Below, piece by piece: positions 35,110 to 43,811 of a stretch of DNA of 64,000 bases. A program made the translations under genes and the position numbers. The notes under the pieces were generated by a model. That model saw nothing but the letters and a program-made list of their open reading frames with translations, was not told the origin of the DNA and made no database searches. Positions within the stretch are counted from its first letter, which is position 1. Each line of letters begins with the position of its first letter. The stretch spans positions 1,301,501-1,365,500 of the forward strand of contig NZ_CP095848.1 of assembly GCF_023101345.1 (NCBI RefSeq). The letters run 5' to 3'. This DNA comes from Hymenobacter sublimis. GTDB lineage: Bacteria > Bacteroidota > Bacteroidia > Cytophagales > Hymenobacteraceae.

Positions 35110-35496
35110 TAGCGTTTCCTACAGACAACAATGTACACAGGCCGAAATTCGCATTGCGCGAGTTTCGGCCTGTTGCGTGAAGCAGAAGACCATTGAGTAC
35201 ACTTCGGCAGCCTTCTGAAACCTTCCTGTCGTTGTGGCCTACCCTAGAGGTAGTCCCCAGGCTTTTGGCGCCACCACATGGGTAGGTATCAGATTAGTGG
35301 TCAGAGCGCTACCTGTCAGCATAATAACTCATGTAGGTACCTGAACAATACACCACGCAGTACGTATAGGCACAACAGGCCCTGGGCTGCCCAGCTACTC
35401 TGTGTTTTGTTCGGGTGGTACGGGCCAACAGCGTAGCAAACGGTGGGTGTCTTTTCCGGGTGGTGTGTAGTGTACGCTTTTAATCTATCTACTTCT
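35110..35496. other. Intergenic region upstream of the molybdenum hydroxylase genes
   Basis: 387 bases. It begins with the hairpin that follows the lipoprotein gene. The rest (35174-35496) has no coding frame with a plausible start and no repeat that I can see; the promoter of the paoA-like gene must lie here but has no exact TAnnTTTG. Confidence 0.35.
35137..35173 (+). terminator. Hairpin after the repeat lipoprotein
   Basis: ACAGGCCGAAA (35137-35147) pairs with TTTCGGCCTGT (35163-35173). There is no T run, so termination strength is uncertain. Confidence 0.55.
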
Positions 35497-36144
35497 ATGT
35501 CGACATTTCCCTCTCCCGACAGCCCGGACGAGATTCAGCCCGAGCCCCGGCCGGAGGACGGCACACGCCGCTCCTTTATGAAACAGGCCGGCGGCATCTT
35601 AGGCCTGGCCCTGGCCCCACCCTTGGTCAGCCAGGCCGAGCGCCTGACGGCCTTCTCCAAAACCGTGGAGGGGGTATCGGCCATCAAGTTGAACGTCAAC
35701 GGCACTGTGCGCACGATCCACGCCGAGCCGCGCGTGACCCTGCTCGATGCCCTGCGCGAGCGGCTGGATTTGACCGGCACCAAGAAGGGCTGTGACCACG
35801 GCCAGTGCGGGGCCTGCACCGTGCACGTGGAGGGGCGCCGTACCCTCTCGTGCCTGACGCTGGCCATCATGACCCAGGGCAAGGAAATCACCACCATCGA
35901 GGGCCTGGCCCAGGGCGAGCAGTTGCACCCTATGCAGCAGGCTTTCATTAAGCACGACGGCTTTCAGTGCGGCTACTGCACCCCGGGCCAGATCATGTCG
36001 GGCGTGGCCTGCATCCGAGAGGGCAAAGCCGGCTCCGATGCGCAAGTGCGCGAGTACATGAGCGGCAACCTCTGCCGCTGCGGCGCCTACCCCAACATTG
36101 TGGCCGCCGTGCGCGAAGTGGCCGGTCAATCAGCTAAAGGCTAA
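35497..36144 (+). CDS. Molybdenum hydroxylase 2Fe-2S subunit (PaoA-like), Tat-exported
   Basis: 215 residues from the ATG at 35497. A twin-arginine signal (TRRSFMKQAGGILGLAL) marks export of the folded complex. The plant-type ferredoxin cluster is KKGCDHGQCGACTVHVEGRR with a further Cys in LSC; the second cluster is in the helical domain (FQCGYCTPGQIM and GNLCRCGAYPNI). It passes electrons from the molybdenum centre to FAD. It lies five bases before the FAD subunit, so the two are co-transcribed. The Tat signal and the 4Fe-4S motif of the next subunit point to a PaoABC-like periplasmic aldehyde oxidoreductase. Confidence 0.93.
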   Translation: MSTFPSPDSPDEIQPEPRPEDGTRRSFMKQAGGILGLALAPPLVSQAERLTAFSKTVEGVSAIKLNVNGTVRTIHAEPRVTLLDALRERLDLTGTKKGCDHGQCGACTVHVEGRRTLSCLTLAIMTQGKEITTIEGLAQGEQLHPMQQAFIKHDGFQCGYCTPGQIMSGVACIREGKAGSDAQVREYMSGNLCRCGAYPNIVAAVREVAGQSAKG

Positions 36145-36149
36145 GCCCC

Positions 36150-37133
36150 ATGAACAACTTCAGCTACACGTCAGCCGCTTCGGCCAAAGAGGCCACGGCC
36201 CTGCGCAAGGACACGCCCCAGGCCGCCTACATTGCCGGCGGCACCACGCTGCTGGACCTGATGAAGGCCAACCTGCAGCAGCCCCCGCAACTCATCGACC
36301 TCAATCGGCTACCCTTCCGCGGCATTGAGCAGACCAAGGACGGACTGCGCATCGGGGCGCTGGAACGCATGAGCGACGTGGGCGAGCACCCGCTGGTCCA
36401 GCAGCAGGTTCCGGCCCTGTCCGAGTCGCTGCTGCTGGCCGCCTCCCCGCAGCTGCGCCACATGGCCAGCATTGGGGGCAACCTGCTGCAGCGCACGCGC
36501 TGCGGCTACTTCCGCGATGCGGCCTTTCCTTGCAACAAGCGCGTGCCCGGCTCGGGCTGCCCGGCCCTCACGGGGGACCACCACAACCTGGCCATTCTGG
36601 GGGTAAGCGAGAGCTGCATTGCCACCTCCTACCCGGGCGACCTGTCCGTGGCTCTGGTCGCTTTCGACGCGGTGCTGACGCTGCAAAACCAGAAGGGCAA
36701 GCAGCGGCAGGTGTCGCTCACGGACTTCTACCGGCTGCCGGGCAACACGCCGCACCTGGAGACGATACTCGAGCCCGGCGAGCTGATTGTGGCCGTGACC
36801 ATCCCCGCAGCCCCGCCCGCGCAGCGCTCCACCTACCTGAAGGTGCGCGAGCGTAGCAGCTACGCCTACGCCCTGGCCTCGGCCGCGGTGGGCCTGGAGG
36901 TGCAAGGGGGTAGCATTCGCGCGGCCCACGTGGCGCTGGGCGGGGTCGGGGCCCAGCCCTGGCGCAGCCGCGCGGCTGAGCAGGTGTTGACCGGGGCGCC
37001 GGCCACCGAGGCTACCTTCCGAGCCGCGGCGGCGGCGGCGCTGCAGGGGGCCCAGCCCCGGGAGCACAACCGCTACAAAGTGGAGCTGGCCCAAAACACC
37101 CTAGTACAGGCCTTGATGAAAGTGGCGAGCTAG
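36150..37133 (+). CDS. Molybdenum hydroxylase FAD subunit (PaoB-like)
   Basis: 327 residues. The FAD-binding loop is AYIAGGTTLLDLMKANLQQ (about residues 28-46) and SPQLRHMASIGGNLLQRT. The insertion TRCGYFRDAAFPCNKRVPGS followed by GCPA and SESCIA gives the extra Cys residues of a 4Fe-4S site, which is seen in the E. coli PaoB family and not in ordinary xanthine dehydrogenase FAD subunits. The CO_deh_flav_C domain forms the C-terminal third. It sits between PaoA-like and PaoC-like genes, with a 138-base gap before the latter. Confidence 0.93.
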   Translation: MNNFSYTSAASAKEATALRKDTPQAAYIAGGTTLLDLMKANLQQPPQLIDLNRLPFRGIEQTKDGLRIGALERMSDVGEHPLVQQQVPALSESLLLAASPQLRHMASIGGNLLQRTRCGYFRDAAFPCNKRVPGSGCPALTGDHHNLAILGVSESCIATSYPGDLSVALVAFDAVLTLQNQKGKQRQVSLTDFYRLPGNTPHLETILEPGELIVAVTIPAAPPAQRSTYLKVRERSSYAYALASAAVGLEVQGGSIRAAHVALGGVGAQPWRSRAAEQVLTGAPATEATFRAAAAAALQGAQPREHNRYKVELAQNTLVQALMKVAS

Positions 37134-37271
37134 GCACTACCCTTTCTGCCTAGCCGGCACATGGGGCGCTTGCCGCAAAACTCCTTTATTCTCAACAACG
37201 GCGGCAAGAACAAGAGGCCAGCTTCTGGCACTCAGCGTCGTTGTTTTATCTGCATTACGCTCCACTTTCTC

Positions 37272-39611
37272 ATGGATACCGAACCCGCATTTTTTGAAAC
37301 GAACCCCAAGGCTGGCTCGGTAGGTCAGCCGTTGGATAGGGTAGATGGTCGGGCCAAAGTGACGGGTCAGGCTCGCTACTCGGCTGAGTTCAATAGCTTG
37401 CCTGGACTGGTGCACGCCGTGCTCAAAACCAGCGACGTGACCAAGGGGCGCATTCAGAGCATTGATGTCAGTGCGGCCCTAAAGGAGCCGGGCGTGCTAG
37501 CAGTTCTGACCCATCAGAACCTGCCCAAACTGGCCAAAACCCCCAACGATGCCGACGGTAAAAAGGCCATTGGCGCGCCCATGGGCTTTCTACCGCTAAC
37601 CTCAGATCAGGTGCATTACGCGGGCCAGCCGGTGGCCATTGTTGTGGCCGATACCTTGGAGCGTGCCCAGCACGCGGCAACCCTGGTGCGGGTAAACATT
37701 GCCGCTGAGAAGCCCTTAGCGTCCTACGCCGACCCCCGGGCGGAGCTGTTTGATCCGCTGAAGGTGCAGGACGGCAAAACGCCAGGTCACACTGTGCGCG
37801 GCAACCCAAAGGCGGCCTTCGCAGCGGCCCCGGTGCAGCTCACGCACACCTACGTGCACGCCATCAACCACCACAATCCTATGGAGCCGGGTGCTACCAC
37901 CGCCCATTGGGAGGCCCCCGACCGCCTCACGGTGTACGAATCGACGCAGGGCGTAACCCGAACTCAGAAGGCCCTGAGCACCATGCTGGGGCTGGCCGCC
38001 GAACAGGTGCGGGTTGTGACGAAGTACCTTGGTGGTGGCTTTGGGTGCAAGGGCTCCTCCTGGCCTCACACGGTACTAACGGTGCAGACGGCCAAGGCTG
38101 TGGGCCGGCCGGTGAAGTTGGCCCTCACCCGTCCGCAGATGTTCACTAGCATGGGCCACCGCGAAGACCAGACCCAAACCCTGAAAGTGGGTGCCACCAA
38201 GGAAGGCAAGCTCTTGGCCCTCATCCACGAAAAAACCTCCACCACTTCGCCCTGGGACAACTACGCCGAGCCCAACAGCCGCATCATCAACCTGCTCTAC
38301 GCCTGCCCCAACTTTGAGGCAACGTACCAGCTGGCGCGGGCTGACGTGATGACATCTACGTTCACGCGGGCCCCCGGTGAAGCTCCCGGCTCCTTTGCCA
38401 TTGAGTGCTCCCTGGATGATTTGGCCTACCAGTTGGGCATTGATCCGCTGGAAATCCGGTTGCGCAACTACGCTGACAAGGACCATAGCACGGGCAAGCC
38501 CTGGTCGAGTAAGAGCCTGAAGCAGTGCTATGCTCGTGGGGCCGAACTATTTGGCTGGAGCAAGCGCAACCCTCAGGCTGGAGCTACCCGCGACGGCCGC
38601 CTGCTAGTAGGCTGGGGCATGGCCACGGCTTCCTACCCCGTACACAACAACCAGGGTACCGCCCGGGTCCGCCTATATGCCGATGGGCACGCGCTGGTTC
38701 AGACTGGCGCCACCGACCTCGGCACGGGCACGTACACCGTCATGACCCAGGTAGCGGCTGATGCACTGTGGCTTACCCCCGACAAAGTGCGCTTCGAGCT
38801 AGGCGACACCAAGCTGCCCACGGCCCCGAACTCGGGCGGTTCGGTGGCGGCGGGCACAGTGTCGTCGTCTATTTATATGGCGGCCCAGGACGTGTGGCAG
38901 AAGCTTATTAAGCTGGCAGTAGCCGATAAAAAGTCGCCGCTGTTCCGGGCTAAGTCCGCTGATGTGATGGTAGAAAATGGCCGCTTAGTCCTTAAAAACG
39001 ACAAGAAGAAGGGTGAGGATTTTGCTACCCTTATGAAGCGCAACGAAACCACCGACATTGAGGGCACTGGCAATGGCAAGTACGGAGCCGGCTATGAGTC
39101 GGGCCTAGCCGCGGGGCCTGCCGACTCCGGCCACCAAGACGACATGGCGGGCCACTCCATGCATTCATTTGGGGCGCACTTTTGCGAGGTGAAAGTAGAC
39201 CCCGAACTAGGTACCGTGCGCGTTACGCGCTGGGTGAGTGTGCACGGCGCCGGCCGCATCCTCAACGCCAAAACGGCTCGCAGTCAGATAATTGGGGGTA
39301 GTATTTTCGGCATCGGCTCGGCCCTGATGGAAGCTACTAAGCGCGACCAAAATTTCTCGCGCTATACCAATTCTAACCTAGCCGACTATCACATTCCCGT
39401 CAATGCAGACATTCCGGATATGACCGTAGAGTTCGTAGAAGAGCACGACCCTTACATCAACGCCATGGGCGTGAAAGGTATAGGCGAAATTTCGATGGTA
39501 GGCGTGGCCGCTGCCGTGGCTAACGCCGTGTTTCACGCCACCGGCAAGCGCATCCGCAGCCTCCCCATCACGCCAGACAAAGTGCTGGAAACGAAAATGG
39601 TACAGGCGTAG
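37272..39611 (+). CDS. Molybdenum hydroxylase molybdopterin-binding subunit (PaoC-like)
   Basis: 779 residues from the ATG at 37272 (MDTEPAFFETNPKAGSVGQP). The aldehyde-oxidase N-terminal domain (DGRAKVTGQARYSAEF) is followed by the molybdopterin-binding domain: KYLGGGFGCKGSSWPH, TRAPGEAPGSFAIECSLDDL, and near the end the catalytic Glu in GVKGIGEISMVG. No signal peptide is present, as expected if it is exported with the Tat-tagged subunit. A cytosine-dinucleotide form of the cofactor is likely given the MocA-like gene downstream. It ends before a strong terminator. Confidence 0.93.
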   Translation: MDTEPAFFETNPKAGSVGQPLDRVDGRAKVTGQARYSAEFNSLPGLVHAVLKTSDVTKGRIQSIDVSAALKEPGVLAVLTHQNLPKLAKTPNDADGKKAIGAPMGFLPLTSDQVHYAGQPVAIVVADTLERAQHAATLVRVNIAAEKPLASYADPRAELFDPLKVQDGKTPGHTVRGNPKAAFAAAPVQLTHTYVHAINHHNPMEPGATTAHWEAPDRLTVYESTQGVTRTQKALSTMLGLAAEQVRVVTKYLGGGFGCKGSSWPHTVLTVQTAKAVGRPVKLALTRPQMFTSMGHREDQTQTLKVGATKEGKLLALIHEKTSTTSPWDNYAEPNSRIINLLYACPNFEATYQLARADVMTSTFTRAPGEAPGSFAIECSLDDLAYQLGIDPLEIRLRNYADKDHSTGKPWSSKSLKQCYARGAELFGWSKRNPQAGATRDGRLLVGWGMATASYPVHNNQGTARVRLYADGHALVQTGATDLGTGTYTVMTQVAADALWLTPDKVRFELGDTKLPTAPNSGGSVAAGTVSSSIYMAAQDVWQKLIKLAVADKKSPLFRAKSADVMVENGRLVLKNDKKKGEDFATLMKRNETTDIEGTGNGKYGAGYESGLAAGPADSGHQDDMAGHSMHSFGAHFCEVKVDPELGTVRVTRWVSVHGAGRILNAKTARSQIIGGSIFGIGSALMEATKRDQNFSRYTNSNLADYHIPVNADIPDMTVEFVEEHDPYINAMGVKGIGEISMVGVAAAVANAVFHATGKRIRSLPITPDKVLETKMVQA

Positions 39612-39660
39612 CGCGTTAGAAATTACCTGGCTAAGTAATGCTGCTTTGGCAATAGTAGCA

Positions 39661-39702
39661 CAACAAAAAGGCCGTTCCCGATTGGGAACGGCCTTTTTGT
39701 TG
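39661..39702. terminator. Strong bidirectional terminator
   Basis: Perfect 19-base stem, 39661-39679 with 39684-39702, and a four-base loop. It has an A run on the left and a T run on the right. It serves the convergent PaoC-like and S8 protease genes. Confidence 0.9.
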
Positions 39703-39733
39703 ACTCATTAAGCGGGTGCCCAACTAGTTATTC

Positions 39734-41236
39734 TTAGTTAGCAGGCTGCGTTACGGCGCGGTAGGCATTCACGCGGCCGTAGCCGTAGAATGGGTCGCGG
39801 CCGGGTTTGCCGAGGTCATCAGCCGAGGCGCGCATCGTGGCCCGAACCTGAGTTGGGTCCATCTGGCCCCCGTTTTTGCCTACGATAAGAGCGGCCACAC
39901 CGGCGGCGTGCGGGCCGGCCATGCTGGTGCCTGCCGACCAGCTGTAGCGGCCCAGGCTGGTGCAGCTGAAGACCATGTCAAAGGCGAAGGCATACTGACG
40001 TACGCCAGCTACCGTCACAATCTCGTTGCCAGGATACTCTGAATCGCCGCCGGGAGCAGCGAAGGTTACGTCGGAGGTGCCGTAGTTCGTGTAGGAAGCT
40101 ACCCGGTCGAGCGTGGTTGACGGATTCAGGGCCCAGCCCAGGGGACCGGTAGCCGAAATCGAAATAACGCTGGTAGCGCCCGAAGGAATGTGCATCAGGT
40201 CCTGGTCGCGCTGGCCATTGTTGGCGTCGTTACCAGCCGAGGCAATTACCGTAACGCCATTCTTGGTAGCGTAGGTAGTAGCCTTGCTGATGGCTACCAG
40301 CAGCTCCTGAATTTCCTTGGTTTCGTTTACCCAGGTATCGTCGGAAGTATCGTTGGGCGTGCCGTTGTCGTCGCGGAACTTGCTGTTGCGCGGAATAGCA
40401 GCGCCCAGGCTCATGTTAATTACGTCAGCCTGCTTCGATACGGCGTAGTAAATACCCTGAATCATCCAGGAGAAGGAGCCTGAGCCACCATCACGTAGCA
40501 CTTTCACCAGCAGCAACTTGGCATCCGGGGCTACCCCAACTACACCAATGTTGTTATCAACGGCGGCAATAGTGCCGGCCGTGTGCGTGCCGTGGCTGAA
40601 GCCAGAGCCTACGAACTGGGCCTTCTCCCCGGTCACAAATGACTCGGCGCCCACAATGTTAGCTTTCAGGTCGGGGTGGGTTAAGTCAAAGCCACCGTCG
40701 AGCACTGCTACTAGTGCGCCCTGGCCGCGGGCCCCGGTATTCCAAGCCTCGGGAGCCTGAATGGCCGTGTGACCCCACTGCAGCGGGAAGAACCGGTCGT
40801 TGTCGCCGGTGCTGGCGGGGTTGGTGTTGTCGGCGTCCTGCACGGCCTCTACTCCGCGGGCAGCCTCGGGGTTGTAGCCCTGGTAGCTAAAGTCGTGAAT
40901 AACAGAGCGTACACCCGTGATGCGGCCAGCTTTAGCTGCGAAATCAGGGTCAGAGGAAGTGGCTAGGGCTAGGCCAGCTCCGGGTAGTTGTTCAGTAAGG
41001 GTACCGTTGGCCGCCTGGGTCTGGCTAGCCAAATCGGCCGGCAGTTGGTCCGTAGACGAGAGGATGATATAGTGCTGGCTGCGGCGTACTACCGTTTCGG
41101 AGTTGGCAGTAGCGGCGCTGCTGAGGCTATTCTGGGGCTCGGCCACCCGAATATCCTCTTTGCTGCACCCAGCTAATAGAACGAGACCAAGGCTCAATAA
41201 AGAGAAAGAGCGGAGCGTCGTGGATGATTTTAACAT
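39734..41236 (-). CDS. S8 (subtilisin-like) peptidase, lipoprotein
   Basis: 500 residues. The lipoprotein signal has lipobox LLAGC (Cys 24), so the enzyme is anchored to the membrane. Residues ~55-120 form a propeptide-like I9 region (HYIILSSTDQLP). The catalytic triad is visible: Asp180 in VAVLDGGFD, His215 in SHGTHTAGT and Ser438 in GTSMAGPHAAG, with oxyanion Asn in ASAGNDANN. Total length is normal for this type. The gene lies in a region with maturation genes for the molybdenum enzyme but no link is evident. Confidence 0.93.
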   Translation of the reverse strand: MLKSSTTLRSFSLLSLGLVLLAGCSKEDIRVAEPQNSLSSAATANSETVVRRSQHYIILSSTDQLPADLASQTQAANGTLTEQLPGAGLALATSSDPDFAAKAGRITGVRSVIHDFSYQGYNPEAARGVEAVQDADNTNPASTGDNDRFFPLQWGHTAIQAPEAWNTGARGQGALVAVLDGGFDLTHPDLKANIVGAESFVTGEKAQFVGSGFSHGTHTAGTIAAVDNNIGVVGVAPDAKLLLVKVLRDGGSGSFSWMIQGIYYAVSKQADVINMSLGAAIPRNSKFRDDNGTPNDTSDDTWVNETKEIQELLVAISKATTYATKNGVTVIASAGNDANNGQRDQDLMHIPSGATSVISISATGPLGWALNPSTTLDRVASYTNYGTSDVTFAAPGGDSEYPGNEIVTVAGVRQYAFAFDMVFSCTSLGRYSWSAGTSMAGPHAAGVAALIVGKNGGQMDPTQVRATMRASADDLGKPGRDPFYGYGRVNAYRAVTQPAN

Positions 41237-41558
41237 GAAGTAGTAGTTAAGTGGGATAGTAAGTTGGTAATACTAATTCAAACTATTGGTAGTATCAGAC
41301 TAATAAATAAAATTTTACACATAGAGTATTGCATATTTTAGGTTTAAAACATCTGGTATTCAGCTTGGTTTACTTCTGGTTTGCCCACTGTTACTAGTGG
41401 GGTAAGCACCCTGCTTCTAGTAGGCTGAGGGCTCAGGTAGCTAACTTACCTTGCTTGCGCCGCGTACTCCCTGCTAACCCTTCGGGGCCGACTAGCTTGC
41501 CCACGACCTTTCGAAACCCGCTGCTGCCCGACCAGCGTCACACCCTGCTTCTATTGTC
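41237..41558. promoter_or_regulatory. Divergent AT-rich region
   Basis: 322 bases between the S8 protease and the xdhC-like gene. 41260-41360 is strongly AT-rich and holds a CAAACTA (minus TAGTTTG) at about 41279. TACCTTG at 41447-41453 could serve the xdhC-like gene but is one T short of the consensus. No coding frame or repeat seen. Confidence 0.35.
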
Positions 41559-42749
41559 ATGACTGAACTTCAGCGCCTGTTGTGCGCCTACGATGACCAC
41601 CGCGCCGCGGGCCGGGCCTGCGCGTTGGCCTCGGTGGTTGATGTGGCCGGCTCCGCCTACCGCCGCCCCGGCGCCCGGATGCTCGTGACAGACGAGGGCG
41701 TGTTAACCGGGGCCATTAGTGGGGGCTGCCTAGAAGGCGACGCCCGCCAGCGCGCCCGCCGTACCATTCAGCAGGGTCGCCCCACGGTCGTAACCTACGA
41801 CTCCACGGACCCCGACGACGACCTGCAGTTTGGGGCGGCGCTGGGCTGCCAGGGCATTGTGCAGATTCTGCTGGAGCCCCTCGATTTCCAGAATCCCAAC
41901 AACCCCGTGGAGCTGCTACGCCGTTGGGCCGAAGGCGTAGAAAAACCCGCCGTGGTTGCCACAGTATTTGGCGTAGCCGGGGCGGCAGCCGGGGTTGAGG
42001 TGGGCCAGCGCCTGTTGCTTACCTCAGGCGGAGCCGCTCAAGGCACGCTGCCTGCCCAAGCTGCGCTGTATCAGTCAATTTTAACCGATGCTCACGCTGC
42101 CCTTGCAGCAGCGCAACCTGCTACCCGCCACTACCCCGTGGCAGCCGGCACGGTGCGCGTGAGTTTGGAACTCCTACGGCCCCCGGTGCGCCTCACTGTG
42201 TACGGAGCCGGCAACGATGTGCAGCCCCTAGTACGGTTGGCGGCCGGGCTAGGCTGGCGGGTGCATGTGGTGGATGGGCGCCCGGCTCAGGCCCAGCCGG
42301 CTCGCTTCCCGGAAGCCGAAGTGGTGCGTGTGCTGCCCCTGGCGCAGGTAGGGGAGGAGCCCCATGACGGCAGCTTCGCTTTGCTGATGACCCACAACTA
42401 TTACTACGATTTGGCCGTGCTGCGCCACTTGCTGCCGCCAACCACTACCCGCTACATTGGGTTGCTGGGGCCGCGCAAGAAGTATGAGCGCCTGCTCGAT
42501 GATCTGCGTCAACACGAGCCCGATGCGGCTACGTTGCTCCAGGGCCGCATTCATAGCCCCATTGGCCTGAACTTGGGTGCCGAGACGCCTGAGGAAATTG
42601 CCCTTTCCATTGTAGCCGAAATTCAGGCGGTGCTAACTGGTCGGCCGGCCGGCTTCCTTCGCGACTCGCCCCATCCCATTCATCCGCCCCTGCGCGCCGA
42701 CGGGCCGCTCGTGACTGAGGGCCGGGTTGATGCGGTGTGTGGCTTGTAA
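41559..42749 (+). CDS. XdhC/CoxI-family molybdenum enzyme maturation factor
   Basis: 396 residues. The XdhC N-terminal domain has ASVVDVAGSAYRRPGARMLV and GAISGGCLEGD, and the C-terminal NAD-like Rossmann domain starts RLTVYGAGNDVQPLV (about residue 214) and has the end motif SPIGLNLGAETPEEIALSIV. These chaperones bind the molybdenum cofactor, allow its sulfuration and insert it into the apoenzyme; E. coli PaoD is such a protein. It likely serves the PaoABC-like complex upstream. The MocA-like gene follows on the same strand after 165 bases. Confidence 0.92.
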   Translation: MTELQRLLCAYDDHRAAGRACALASVVDVAGSAYRRPGARMLVTDEGVLTGAISGGCLEGDARQRARRTIQQGRPTVVTYDSTDPDDDLQFGAALGCQGIVQILLEPLDFQNPNNPVELLRRWAEGVEKPAVVATVFGVAGAAAGVEVGQRLLLTSGGAAQGTLPAQAALYQSILTDAHAALAAAQPATRHYPVAAGTVRVSLELLRPPVRLTVYGAGNDVQPLVRLAAGLGWRVHVVDGRPAQAQPARFPEAEVVRVLPLAQVGEEPHDGSFALLMTHNYYYDLAVLRHLLPPTTTRYIGLLGPRKKYERLLDDLRQHEPDAATLLQGRIHSPIGLNLGAETPEEIALSIVAEIQAVLTGRPAGFLRDSPHPIHPPLRADGPLVTEGRVDAVCGL

Positions 42750-42914
42750 GAGGGTTGGCGCTTGCAGCCTTCATTCCGCTGGCTATACTTGGTTCTTACT
42801 CAGTTCCGTGTGCAGCAGAAATAACTGAGTAGCGCTATTAATATTTCTCCTAGGATGGGCTCCGGCTAAAAGGCCCGACAGATAAAACAAGCCCGCTTTT
42901 CAACCTCCGCTAGT

Positions 42915-43502
42915 ATGCCTGCCATCTTACTTCTTGCCGCCGGGGCCTCCACGCGGCTGGGCCGACCGAAGCAGCTGCTGGAATACCAAGGCAAAACTTT
43001 GCTGCGCCGCGCAGCCGAAACGGCCGTAACTACCGCCGCCGGGGCGCCGGTAGTGGTGGTTACCGGCGCCCAGCACGAAGCCCTGCTCCCGGAGCTTACC
43101 GGTCTGCCGGTGGCAGTAGCACGCTGCTTAGCCTGGGAACGGGGAATGGGCGCCTCCCTGAAATTTGGTCTGGCCGTGCTGCGTAGCCTGTGCGCTACCT
43201 GGACCGACGTTATTGTCTTGCTCTGCGACCAGCCCCATGTCAGCACGGGTCTGCTGGGGCAGCTGGAGCAGTTACGCACTACCTCCGGCCAGCCCATAGT
43301 AGCCACCGAGTATGCGGGTGTCCGGGGCGTGCCGGTGCTGTTTGGGCCGGAAGCCGTACGCTGGTGCCAGCACCTACCCGACGGCGCTGGCGCTGCTCAG
43401 CTGCTGCGGCAACACCCTGAGTTGGTAGCCGCGGTGCCGTTCCCGGCCGGAGCCGTAGATGTAGACACGGAAGCGCAGTACGCCGCCTTGTTGGCTGGGT
43501 AG
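42915..43502 (+). CDS. Molybdopterin cytidylyltransferase-like nucleotidyltransferase
   Basis: 195 residues, MobA-like NTP transferase fold: LLLAAGASTRLGRPKQLLEY (signature loop, about residues 5-24), RGMGASLKFGL and the metal Asp in VLLCDQPHVS. It matches MocA, which joins CMP to molybdopterin to make the cytosine dinucleotide cofactor. Its place right after the XdhC-like gene and the presence of a PaoABC-like enzyme support this role, although MobA (guanylyl) or other NTP transferases of the superfamily cannot be excluded from sequence alone. Confidence 0.85.
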   Translation: MPAILLLAAGASTRLGRPKQLLEYQGKTLLRRAAETAVTTAAGAPVVVVTGAQHEALLPELTGLPVAVARCLAWERGMGASLKFGLAVLRSLCATWTDVIVLLCDQPHVSTGLLGQLEQLRTTSGQPIVATEYAGVRGVPVLFGPEAVRWCQHLPDGAGAAQLLRQHPELVAAVPFPAGAVDVDTEAQYAALLAG

Positions 43503-43811
43503 CTGATTTCTGCTCGCACTGCAACATGGTTGCCTGCTAGCTCCAGCCACCACAATTTTCACAAGTGAACAGCAGTGGTGAAGTGTGCCGCATGTTGAGC
43601 TACGAGTTAGCCGGAAGCCGGTTCAGACAGAAAAGCCCGTCGAGCATGAGGATTGGAGAGGCACCCCCAAGGTGACTTCCGGCGCAACAAGGTTGCTGCA
43701 GGGTGGCAGCCGGAGCGAGCAGAGTCGCAAAAAGACTACCTGGTGTACCCAACGCAACGGCCACGCCGATTTCCCGTTATCTTGCCCGAACCTACCTCAA
43801 CCATTCCCTAT
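43503..43811. other. Non-coding region upstream of the UMF1-type transporter
   Basis: 309 bases. No gene. 43670-43720 can fold: TTCCGGC ... GCCGGAG enclosing GCAACAAGGTTGC. A frame runs through it into the transporter but lacks coding character. The structure could be a leader element; no known riboswitch family is recognised. Confidence 0.35.

Noticed and set aside
36309..37094. Minus-strand frame of 261 codons over the FAD subunit
   Set aside because: It is complementary to the PaoB-like gene, which shows FAD and Fe-S motifs.
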